This document shows, piece after piece, positions 43,633 through 51,702 of a stretch of 64,000 nucleotides of DNA. Position 1 is the stretch's first letter, and every line of letters starts with the position of its first letter. The notes beneath the pieces were generated by a model. The model saw nothing but the letters and a program-made list of their open reading frames with translations, had not been told where the DNA came from and searched no databases. The position numbers and the translations under genes are program-made. Source of the stretch: Porphyrobacter sp. (lineage in GTDB: Bacteria > Pseudomonadota > Alphaproteobacteria > Sphingomonadales > Sphingomonadaceae); the NCBI GenBank assembly GCA_016125555.1, contig WGLN01000017.1, positions 94,746 through 158,745 on the forward strand, written 5' to 3'.

Positions 43633-45167
43633 TCGCCGCGCACCTCGCCATCGGGCACGATCGCGACGCGCCAGTCCAGCCCGAGCCGGCCGGCGAGCAG
43701 CTTCATGTCCTTTTCGGTGGGGATGCCGAACAGCGCCTCGTGACTGGCGGCGAGGCGCAGCACCAGCGCGCCGTCCTCGATGCCGAGGCGGCTGACCTCG
43801 AAAGAGCGGCGCGAACTCGCACCGAGCCGCCGCGCGAGGCGCAGCGCGAGGCCCCAGCGCACCGCCTCCTCCAGCGCCTCGTCGCAGGCGAGCGCGCGCA
43901 GGCGGTCGGGCAGGTCGAGCTGGTTGCCGTTGGCCGCGATCGCCGCGGCAAGCATCGCGCGGCCCTTCCCGTCCACCGCGATCCAGCGCTTGTGCAGCGC
44001 CCAGTCGACCGCCTGCGGCAGGCGCAGGTTCGGCTCGATCTGCATCGCGGCGAGCGCGAGCATGGTCGCCGCCAGCCGCAGCCGCTCGCTGCCGTGGGTG
44101 CGCGCCGGCGCCGCATCGAGCGTCCAGGCCGCCATCCGCGTCGCCAGCGTCACCGGTGCGCCGCGCTGGCTGGCGAACACCGCGACCCCGGCCAGCAGCG
44201 GGTCGGCCCCGCGGCTATGATCGGGCAGGCGGTCGTAGAGCAGCCCCTCGCGCAAGCCCCAGGAGGAAAACACGATCCGCCGCGGGTTGAGCCGCACGAG
44301 CAGCGCCGACAGCAGCACCGCGGCATCGGGCAGTTTCTCGGCGCGCATCGCCGAGATGCGCTCGCGCCCCTTCAGCGCCTCGCTCTCGCTCCCCGCCAGA
44401 GTGGCGGCGATCTCGGCCGCGCTGGCCGCGTCGATCTCGAGGCCGTGCGGGTCGCTCAAGGGATGGCCGCGCAGCTCCATCGCGAAGACCGCCATGGCCC
44501 GCCAGGTGCCGCCCACGAGATAGAGCGTGCCGTTGTCCTCGGCCGGCGTGGCGGCAAGGTCCCATCCGGCCTTGCGGATCGCCTTGTCGAGGCTCTTTCT
44601 CATCTCGCCCCGCGAACGCCCGCGATAATCGGGCAGGCGCAGCGTGCCGAGCGGCAGGGTGGTCGCACCCGAAGCCCCGCCATCCGCGACGCGCACCAGT
44701 TCGAGGCTCCCCCCGCCGAGGTCGGCGACGATCCCGCGCGCATCGGGGAAGGCGCCGATCACCCCGTGGGCGCTCAGCAGCGCCTCCTCCTCGCCGGTGA
44801 TGACCCGGGGCGAGAGACCGATCGCGCGCAGCTCCTCGACGAACTCCGGCCCGTTCGCCGCATCGCGCACCGCCGCTGTGGCGACGGTCTCGACATCGGT
44901 GATCCCGAGATCGGCAAGCAGCAGCGCGAAGCGCCTGAGGCCGCGCAGCGCCAGCGCCACCGCCTCGTCCGCCAGCCTGCCGGTCGCGGCGATCTCCCGC
45001 CCCAGCTTGGCGGTGACCTTCTCGTTCAGCAGCACCATCGGCGCGCGCATCGACCCGCCATAGACGACGAGGCGCACCGTGTTCGAACCGATGTCGATGA
45101 TCGCGCGTTCCGGGGTGCTCCCGGCGAAAGCCCCGTCGCGGTCGTCGCGCTTGCGGCGATAGCTCAT
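43629..45167 (-). CDS. ppx: Ppx/GppA family exopolyphosphatase
   Basis: This 512-residue ASKHA-fold phosphatase has phosphate-1 motif RAIIDIGSNTVRLVVYGG and phosphate-2 motif GIVADLGGGSLELVRVA. A C-terminal HD-like helical domain follows. It releases terminal phosphate from polyphosphate or hydrolyses pppGpp. It overlaps the ppk stop by 4 bp (ATGA), so the enzymes that make and degrade polyphosphate are translated together. Length matches the Ppx form with the C-terminal extension. Confidence 0.9.
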   Translation of the reverse strand: MSYRRKRDDRDGAFAGSTPERAIIDIGSNTVRLVVYGGSMRAPMVLLNEKVTAKLGREIAATGRLADEAVALALRGLRRFALLLADLGITDVETVATAAVRDAANGPEFVEELRAIGLSPRVITGEEEALLSAHGVIGAFPDARGIVADLGGGSLELVRVADGGASGATTLPLGTLRLPDYRGRSRGEMRKSLDKAIRKAGWDLAATPAEDNGTLYLVGGTWRAMAVFAMELRGHPLSDPHGLEIDAASAAEIAATLAGSESEALKGRERISAMRAEKLPDAAVLLSALLVRLNPRRIVFSSWGLREGLLYDRLPDHSRGADPLLAGVAVFASQRGAPVTLATRMAAWTLDAAPARTHGSERLRLAATMLALAAMQIEPNLRLPQAVDWALHKRWIAVDGKGRAMLAAAIAANGNQLDLPDRLRALACDEALEEAVRWGLALRLARRLGASSRRSFEVSRLGIEDGALVLRLAASHEALFGIPTEKDMKLLAGRLGLDWRVAIVPDGEVRGD

Positions 45168-47359
45168 GCCGTGCCGCCGCGGCGCAGGGACAGCTTGGGC
45201 ACCGCGCCCGCCTCGAGCGATCCGCCGCGCCCGGACAGCGACGGGTTGGTCATGAAATAGCGGTGGCAGTTGAAGGGCTTGTCCTCCGGCGCGACCCGCG
45301 AATAGCTGCCGTCGGCATTGCACCACCAGCTCTGCTCGGTGTCGAGCATGTTGGCGAGGAGCACCTGCTGGAGCACCTGGTCATGCACCGTGCGGTTGTG
45401 GATCGGGATGAGGGTCTCAACCCGGCGATCGAGATTGCGCCCCATCAGGTCGGCCGAGGAGATGAACACCGCCGCATGGGCGCTCGGCATCGCCGCGCCG
45501 TTGGCGAAGGCGTAGATGCGGCTGTGTTCGAGGAAGCGGCCGATGATCGACTTGACGCGGATGTTCTCCGAAAGCCCCGCGATCCCCGGCCGCAGGCAGC
45601 AGATCCCGCGCACCACCAGCTCCACCCGCACGCCGGCGCTGCTGGCGGCATAGAGCCGGTCGATCATGCCCTGGTCGGTGATCTGGTTGCACTTCATCCA
45701 GATCGCGGCGGGCTTGCCCTTCTGGGCGTTGGCGATCTCCGCATCGATGCGCGCATAGATTTCCTGGCGCAGGTCGATCGGCGCAATGTGGATGCGTTCG
45801 AGCGCGTGCGGCTCGACATAGCCGGTGACGAAGTTGAACATCTTCGCCGCATCGCGCCCCAGCTTGGGATCGGCGGTGAAGAAGGACAGGTCGGTGTAGA
45901 TCTTGGCGGTGACGGGATGGTAATTGCCGGTGCCGAAGTGGCAATAGGTCCGGAACGAGGAGCCTTCGCGCCGCACCACCATCGCGACCTTGGCGTGGGT
46001 CTTCCAGTCGGTGAAGCCGTAGATCACCTGCACTCCGGCGCGTTCGAGCTTGCTCGCCCACTTGAGGTTCTGTTCCTCGTCGAAGCGCGCCTTCAGTTCC
46101 ACCACCGCGGTCACCGACTTGCCGGCCTCGGCCGCCTCGATCAGCGCGTTGATCACCGCCGACTGGCTGCCTGCGCGGTAGAGCGTCTGCTTGATCGCCA
46201 CCACGTCGGGATCGGCGGCGGCCTGGCGGATGAAGTCGACCACCACCTCGAAGCTTTCGTAGGGGTGATGGATAACGATGTCCTTCTCGCGGATCGCGGA
46301 GAAGGCATCGCCGTCATGTTCGCGGATGCGTTCGGGAAAGCGCGGGGAATAGGCATCGAACTTCAAATCGGGGCGGTCCTCGCCGACGATCTCGGCGAGG
46401 CCGTCGATGCCGATCATGCCGTCGGTCTTGATCACCGCCGCCTCGTTGACGCCGAGCTGTTCGAGCAGCACCTCCTCCGCTGCGGGATCGAAATCCTCCT
46501 CGAGTTCGAGCTGGATCACCTGCCCGCGGCGGCGGCGCTGAATGGCGCTGCGGAAGGTGCGCACGAGGTCCTCGGCCTCTTCCTCGATCTCGATGTCGCT
46601 GTCGCGCAGCACCCGGAACAGCCCGTCGCCCTGGATGGTGAAGCCCGGGAACAGCGCGGCGGCATAGCGCTGGATGAGGCTGGCGATCGCGATGTAGAGC
46701 GCGCCGTTTTCGGCCGTCACCTCGTCGGGCACCCGCACGAAGCGGGGGAGTGCGCTGGGGATCAGCACCATCTCGATGATCTGTTCGCGGTCGGAATCGC
46801 GGGTCAGCGTGAACAGCAGCCCCAGCCCGCCGTTCTGGACGAAGGGGAAAGGGTGCGCGGGATCGAGCGCCTGCGGGGTGATGATCGGCAGGATTTCCTC
46901 GAGGAAATAGGCCTTGAGCCACTTGTGCGCGGCGGGCTTCAGCCGTTCCTCGGCGGCAACGTGGATATCGGCCTCGGCGAGCGCATCGCGCAGGATCCGC
47001 CAGATCGATTGCTGGCGGTGCGACAAATCGCTCAAGGTCTCGCGGATCGCGGCGAGCTGCTGGGTGGGCGAGAGCCCGTCGATTGAGGGGCGCCCGATGC
47101 CGCGCTGCGCCTGACCGACGAGCCCGGCGACGCGGATCATCATGAACTCGTCGAGATTGCTGCCCGAAATCGACAGGAAGCGCAGCCGCTCGAGCAGCGG
47201 ATAGGCCTCGTTGCCGGCCTCGGCGAGGACGCGCTGATTGAACTGGAGCCACGACAGCTCGCGGTTGAAATAGGGCGATTCCTCGGGGCCGAGCCGGGCA
47301 AAGGGATGCGCGCCCGCGGCGGCGGGGCTGTCCTCGTTGGGAATCGGTGCGGTGCTCAT
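45164..47359 (-). CDS. ppk: Polyphosphate kinase 1
   Basis: This 731-residue Ppk1 polymerises the gamma-phosphate of ATP into polyphosphate. It has the N-terminal helical domain start PYFNRELSWLQFNQRVLAEA, the SGSNLDEFMMIRVAGL segment, and the catalytic region with the phosphorylated His in RTYCHFGTGNYHPVTAKIYT and the second active-site segment EPHALERIHIAPIDLRQEIY. The ATG at 47357-47359 matches the family start; a longer frame upstream does not. It is probably transcribed as a ppk-ppx operon. Confidence 0.95.
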   Translation of the reverse strand: MSTAPIPNEDSPAAAGAHPFARLGPEESPYFNRELSWLQFNQRVLAEAGNEAYPLLERLRFLSISGSNLDEFMMIRVAGLVGQAQRGIGRPSIDGLSPTQQLAAIRETLSDLSHRQQSIWRILRDALAEADIHVAAEERLKPAAHKWLKAYFLEEILPIITPQALDPAHPFPFVQNGGLGLLFTLTRDSDREQIIEMVLIPSALPRFVRVPDEVTAENGALYIAIASLIQRYAAALFPGFTIQGDGLFRVLRDSDIEIEEEAEDLVRTFRSAIQRRRRGQVIQLELEEDFDPAAEEVLLEQLGVNEAAVIKTDGMIGIDGLAEIVGEDRPDLKFDAYSPRFPERIREHDGDAFSAIREKDIVIHHPYESFEVVVDFIRQAAADPDVVAIKQTLYRAGSQSAVINALIEAAEAGKSVTAVVELKARFDEEQNLKWASKLERAGVQVIYGFTDWKTHAKVAMVVRREGSSFRTYCHFGTGNYHPVTAKIYTDLSFFTADPKLGRDAAKMFNFVTGYVEPHALERIHIAPIDLRQEIYARIDAEIANAQKGKPAAIWMKCNQITDQGMIDRLYAASSAGVRVELVVRGICCLRPGIAGLSENIRVKSIIGRFLEHSRIYAFANGAAMPSAHAAVFISSADLMGRNLDRRVETLIPIHNRTVHDQVLQQVLLANMLDTEQSWWCNADGSYSRVAPEDKPFNCHRYFMTNPSLSGRGGSLEAGAVPKLSLRRGGTA

Positions 47360-47499
47360 CGCTGTCCTGCTACGTAGGTCGCGCGTTCTGGTCGCGGATC
47401 GGATCGCCCGCCCCATGTTCGCTCGGCCGCGTGGTGTAAATCACCTTGCGCCGCCTGTCACACCCAAGTCAATTTCCGGAGCCTGCCGGATGGACAGGC

Positions 47500-48519
47500 C
47501 TACACCAGCGCGCGGCTGTCCGCGATCTGGGTGATGCCGCGCTTGCCGTTGGCGTCGCGCCCGAGCTGCACGATCACGTCGATCACGCTCGCGGCATAGG
47601 CGATGGTGTCCGAGCGCGACAGGCCGATGCCGGTCTGCATCACCATCAGCGACAATTGCTCGAGCGCGCCGCGCAAGGAGTTGGCGTGGATCGTCGAGAA
47701 GCTGCCGGGGTGGCCGGTGTTGATCGCGCGCAGGAAGCTGACGCTCTCCGCGCCCCGCAATTCGCCCAGCACGATGCGGTCGGGACGCAGGCGCAGCGCG
47801 GCCTGGAGCAGTTCGTTGGCGGTGACCTTGGCCTCGCCCAGCTCGCCCTTGACCGCGACCAGCCCCACCGCATTGGCGCCGGGGAACCTGAGTTCGGGGG
47901 TGTCCTCGACCAGCACCACCCGCTCCTCGGCCGGGATTTCGCCGAGCATGGCGTTCAAAAAGGTCGTCTTGCCGGTGCTGGTGCCGCCCGAGATCAGGAT
48001 TGTGCGGCGGTTGCGGATCGCCGCGCGCAGGTAGGCGATCGGCTCGCGCTGCGGGTCGGGCAGGTCGACCTGCGCCTCTCCCGCCAGCGGGCCGGTGTCA
48101 TAGGCATCGAGCGGCAGGTCGAGCCTGCGGTGGCGGCGGATCGCCATAACCCAGTGCTTGCGCGCGGCGGGAGGCCCGCAGAACTGCACGCGGGCGCCAT
48201 CGGGCAGCGTCGCGCCGAGCAGCGGGTGTTCGCGGTTGATGCCCTGGTGGCTGACCCGCGCGACCTGTTCGGCGAGGCGCTGCACCAGCCGGTCGTCAAT
48301 CTCGGGGGTCTCGATGCGCTGCATCCCCGGGTGGGCGGCATCCTCGATCCACACCTCGCCGGGGCGGTTGACCATGATCTCGGTCACGCTGTCGCGCTCC
48401 AGCCAGCGGCGGAAGGGCGCGAGATAGGCGTCGAGATAGACCGAGCGCTCCGCCGAAAGCGGCGCGGCGCCCTCCCCATCGCCTTCACTGGCGGCCAGCC
48501 GGTGGATGTCGGCGCTCAT
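47500..48519 (-). CDS. virB11: Type IV secretion ATPase VirB11
   Basis: This 339-residue hexameric ATPase has the N-terminal domain (YLAPFRRWLERDSVTEIMVN, the typical VirB11 start) and the C-terminal RecA-like domain with Walker A ILISGGTSTGKTTFLNAMLG, the Asp box VVLVEDTPELRF, Walker B DRIVLGELRGAESVSFL and the His box GHPGSFSTIHANS. It powers pilus assembly and substrate transfer at the cytoplasmic base. It is the last gene of the virB-like cluster, 9 bp after virB10. Confidence 0.93.
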   Translation of the reverse strand: MSADIHRLAASEGDGEGAAPLSAERSVYLDAYLAPFRRWLERDSVTEIMVNRPGEVWIEDAAHPGMQRIETPEIDDRLVQRLAEQVARVSHQGINREHPLLGATLPDGARVQFCGPPAARKHWVMAIRRHRRLDLPLDAYDTGPLAGEAQVDLPDPQREPIAYLRAAIRNRRTILISGGTSTGKTTFLNAMLGEIPAEERVVLVEDTPELRFPGANAVGLVAVKGELGEAKVTANELLQAALRLRPDRIVLGELRGAESVSFLRAINTGHPGSFSTIHANSLRGALEQLSLMVMQTGIGLSRSDTIAYAASVIDVIVQLGRDANGKRGITQIADSRALV

Positions 48520-48528
48520 CGCAAGGCC

Positions 48529-49656
48529 TCAGTTGACCGTGCTGAAATCGAGATCGCGGGCGGTGAACACCCGGATCGGTTCGCCCATGCGCACGCGGAT
48601 CGTCGGGCTGATGTTGCCGGTCTGCTGCACCGCCGAATTGGCAGCGCCCTGCGCCCCGCCGGCAACGATCACCCCGCCCACGCCGCCCGTCGCGATCGCG
48701 CCGAGGCCGCCCACAACCGACAGCAGCAGGCCCGAGCCGAAGCGCTTGAAGAAGTGGCTGTCGACATCGCCTTCGAGCCCCGTCGTCCCGTCGAAGCCGA
48801 TCGCGGGCGAGCCGAGGTTGACCGACACGCCATCGGGCCGGATCAGCCGCGTCCAGATGACATAGGCGCGCTTCTGCCCCTGCTCGACCCCAGCCTGGTA
48901 CTGGCCGATCAGGCGCGAGGACCGCGGGACGAGCACACGCTTGCCATCGAAGCTGCGCACGTCCTGGCTCACCACGGCGCGCACATAGCCGGGCACGTCG
49001 GTGTTGATCGCGGTCTCGAGGATCGCGGGGATCAGCGTGCCCTCGGTGACAGTGGTGGAAGGGTTGACCATGCGCCGCGCCTGTGCGGGCGCGCCGCCGA
49101 CCCCGCCGAGCCGGCTGGCGAAGGCCGCGGCGCCCGCATTGCCGAGCGCTGTGCCCTGCGTTCCGGCAGCCGGGGCCGCCTCGCCCGCCGGCGCCTCGAT
49201 CACGCGCGAGGAAGGCGCGGTGCTGGCATCGTAGGTCAGCACCGGGCTGGTGTAGGGATTGGGAGCGGGCACGGGCGCCTGCACCGGCGCGTTGGCGAAC
49301 ACCGGCGCGGGCGCGGGATCAGTCTGCGGGACGGCGGGCGCGGCCTCCGGCACCGCGAGCGGCGCGGGCGCGGCGGCGGCCTGCGGCGGGGCGACCGCGG
49401 GATTGCCGACGCCCTGCGGCTGCGGCAGGCGCGCGGATTCCATCGCCCAGAAGGTGACCGCGCCGATCCCGGCGATCAGCAGCACCCCTGCGGCCAGCCC
49501 CAGCCCGTCGCCGCGCGCCTTGCGCTCGGTGACCGCGGGGAAGGCGGCGCGGCTGGCGAGATCGATGATCTCGGCGGATTCCTGCTCGCGCGGGTCGTGC
49601 GCCTCGGCGGCGCTTCCCTCGCCCTTCCTGGGCGGCAGACGCATGGCAAGGCGCAT
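48529..49656 (-). CDS. virB10: Type IV secretion core protein VirB10/TrbI
   Basis: The 375-residue protein has a cytoplasmic N-terminus, one membrane helix (GLGLAAGVLLIAGIGAVTFW at about 50-70), a long Pro/Ala-rich periplasmic linker and a C-terminal TrbI domain (VTEGTLIPAILETAINTDVP, SSRLIGQYQAGVEQGQKRAY, then IRPDGVSVNLGSP and the outer-membrane antenna region). It spans both membranes and links energy to channel opening. The ATG at 49654-49656 has AAGGAG upstream. It is in the standard order between VirB9 and VirB11. Confidence 0.93.
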   Translation of the reverse strand: MRLAMRLPPRKGEGSAAEAHDPREQESAEIIDLASRAAFPAVTERKARGDGLGLAAGVLLIAGIGAVTFWAMESARLPQPQGVGNPAVAPPQAAAAPAPLAVPEAAPAVPQTDPAPAPVFANAPVQAPVPAPNPYTSPVLTYDASTAPSSRVIEAPAGEAAPAAGTQGTALGNAGAAAFASRLGGVGGAPAQARRMVNPSTTVTEGTLIPAILETAINTDVPGYVRAVVSQDVRSFDGKRVLVPRSSRLIGQYQAGVEQGQKRAYVIWTRLIRPDGVSVNLGSPAIGFDGTTGLEGDVDSHFFKRFGSGLLLSVVGGLGAIATGGVGGVIVAGGAQGAANSAVQQTGNISPTIRVRMGEPIRVFTARDLDFSTVN

Positions 49657-49693
49657 CAGACAGGCTCCTTCTTGGCTTGGCGGGCGGCGGGCA

Positions 49694-50515
49694 TCACTTC
49701 GACCCCTTGCGGCGCGGGGCGCCAAGCCCGGCCTGGCGGGCCGAGGGCGGCATCGGCCCGACATTGGTGAGCGTGGCGGTATCGCGGCCGGACCGCAGGA
49801 TGATCGTCGGCGGCACGCCGTCGACCACCACGGTCTCGCCGCGGGTGGTATAATTGACCGGCCCTTCCTCGCCATCGGCGTTGAGGACCAGAATCGCGGG
49901 GATCGGCGTGCCCGCCGCCCAGGTCAGGAACACCGCCTCGCCATCGTCATAGGCGCGTTCGGGCAGCAGTTCGCGGGTGCCCGCCTGGGCCCACTGGAAA
50001 TTGAGGTTGGCAGGGTCTGAGACCGCATAGGGGTCCTTCGCCGCCGCCATTTCCGCCGGACTCGCGGAAAGGCGCGCGGCCTCCGCCTCGGCCTCGGCAG
50101 CGGCGGCGAGCCGCGCCTCTTCGGCGGCCTTCTCCAGCTCGGGATAGCGGAACTGGAGCACGTAGAGCGGCGCGTTCTTCGGACTGGCGACGAGGTCGAA
50201 CAGGTAGGTGCGCTTGTCGGTCACCACCGTCATGTTGGTGCGCGCGGAGGGCTCCAGCGGCTTCACGAAGAGGATGTCCTGCGCCTTGTTGGGCTGCACC
50301 TGCCAGGCGGTGGAATCCCCGATCGCGACATTCTCGATCATCTCGTCGGGGGCGAACTTGATGGTGGTCTGGACCAGCACCTTGCCCTCGATCTTCACCA
50401 CCTGCGCCTCGTCGAAGACGAGCGTGCGCAGGCGCGGATCGTCGGCGAGCGCAGGGCTGGCGCAGAGCAGCGCAAGCGGGGCGGGGATCAGCCGAAGAAG
50501 GTCGGCGCGGGTCAT
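49694..50515 (-). CDS. virB9: Type IV secretion core protein VirB9/TrbG
   Basis: This 273-residue secreted protein has a signal peptide (LIPAPLALLCASPALA) and the VirB9/CagX pattern: QVVKIEGKVLVQTTIKFAPD, ENVAIGDSTAWQVQPNKAQD, TNMTVVTDKRTYLFDLV and a C-terminal FLTWAAGTPIPAILVLNADG. It forms the outer-membrane core ring with VirB10 and normally VirB7. No VirB7 lipoprotein gene is seen. It overlaps virB6 by 4 bp (ATGA). Confidence 0.92.
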   Translation of the reverse strand: MTRADLLRLIPAPLALLCASPALADDPRLRTLVFDEAQVVKIEGKVLVQTTIKFAPDEMIENVAIGDSTAWQVQPNKAQDILFVKPLEPSARTNMTVVTDKRTYLFDLVASPKNAPLYVLQFRYPELEKAAEEARLAAAAEAEAEAARLSASPAEMAAAKDPYAVSDPANLNFQWAQAGTRELLPERAYDDGEAVFLTWAAGTPIPAILVLNADGEEGPVNYTTRGETVVVDGVPPTIILRSGRDTATLTNVGPMPPSARQAGLGAPRRKGSK

Positions 50516-51702
50516 TTGCGGGTCTCCGAGGGTGTTGTGTTCGCCGGCGCGGCGCTGCCGGCGCTGCGGAAGCGGTTGCCGATGCCGCGGGTGCGCGAGG
50601 CGCCGGGACCCGGGGCTCCGGCCTGGCCGACGGCCCCGCCGCTCGCCACCATGCGCGTCTCGCGCGAGATGGTGGCAGGTCCGGCGTCATTGGCGGCAAA
50701 TGTCGGCACAACTGCGGCCACTTCGGTCCTGCGGGCGGCCATGCCGGCATTCGCGGGCGCGACACCGGCGGTGCGCGGCAGCACGGGCGCGAGCGGCGCG
50801 GGCGCGGCGAGAGCGCGCGGCGCATCGCCCTGCCGAACAGGCTCCTTGCCGGGCGCAAGGCCGAACACCTGCCAGCCGGCCACCATCGTGCCCGCCACCT
50901 TGAGCGACAGGAACATCAGCGCGACGTGCACCGCACCGACGAGAAAGAAGGCCATCGCCGCCTGCTGGTCGATCTTGCCCGGCACCGCCACCAGCGCGCC
51001 GATGATCGGCACCGCCATCTCGAGCATGATCGAGCCGCCCAGAACCGCGAACAGCGGCGCGAGCGCCATCATCGTCAGCCCCTTGAGCCAGCCGGTGAAG
51101 AGGCCGCGCGTGCCCTCGAACAGCGCCAGCACCACGAAGATCGGACCGAGCGCCAGGAGCAGCGCGAGCGCGATGCGCGCGGTCACCAGCAGGCCCACCG
51201 TGCCGAGCAGCAGCAGCATCGCGCCCAGCCACATCATGCCCGGCGGCGAGAAGGCGTTGATGTTGGTGGTGTCCCCGCTCGCCTGCTGGATCGCGAGGAA
51301 CACGATGTCGAGCTTCTGCGCGAACACCGCGGTGGCGCTTTCGCCCTGCGTGCCGGTGAGCACCCCCGCGATCTGGTCGGGGCCTCCGATGAAGATATTG
51401 TAGAAGAAGGTGGAAAAGGCGACGAAGCTGGTCGCGAAGCCCACCACCAGCCCCAGCGTGATCATCTTGGGCAGCAGCGCCCGCACGCCGAGGTTGGAGC
51501 GGCCGAGCATCAGCGAGACGCCGAAGCCCGCGACATAGAGCACCAGCAGCAAGGTCAGCGCGAAGGTGAACTGCCCGTCGCTGCCGAACAGGCGGTTGAA
51601 GGCCTGCTCGCTCATGCCGCTGGCGATGCAATCGACCGCCGACAGCGCCGAGGAGACGCCGCTGCCCATCGCCTGGGCGGCCATGTCGCAGGTGGTGGTC
51701 AT
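50512..51702 (-). CDS. virB6: Type IV secretion membrane protein VirB6/TrbL
   Basis: The 396-residue polytopic membrane protein has about six helices between residues 40 and 290 (LTLLLVLYVAGFGVSLML, TLGLVVGFATSFVAFSTFFY, GAMLLLLGTVGLLVTARIAL, LLLALGPIFVVLALFEGTRG) as in VirB6/TrbL. The C-terminal 110 residues are Ala/Pro-rich and cytoplasmic or periplasmic. It forms the inner-membrane part of the channel. It overlaps virB4 and virB9 by 4 bp on each side. The usual virB7-virB8 genes between virB6 and virB9 are absent. Confidence 0.9.
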   Translation of the reverse strand: MTTTCDMAAQAMGSGVSSALSAVDCIASGMSEQAFNRLFGSDGQFTFALTLLLVLYVAGFGVSLMLGRSNLGVRALLPKMITLGLVVGFATSFVAFSTFFYNIFIGGPDQIAGVLTGTQGESATAVFAQKLDIVFLAIQQASGDTTNINAFSPPGMMWLGAMLLLLGTVGLLVTARIALALLLALGPIFVVLALFEGTRGLFTGWLKGLTMMALAPLFAVLGGSIMLEMAVPIIGALVAVPGKIDQQAAMAFFLVGAVHVALMFLSLKVAGTMVAGWQVFGLAPGKEPVRQGDAPRALAAPAPLAPVLPRTAGVAPANAGMAARRTEVAAVVPTFAANDAGPATISRETRMVASGGAVGQAGAPGPGASRTRGIGNRFRSAGSAAPANTTPSETRK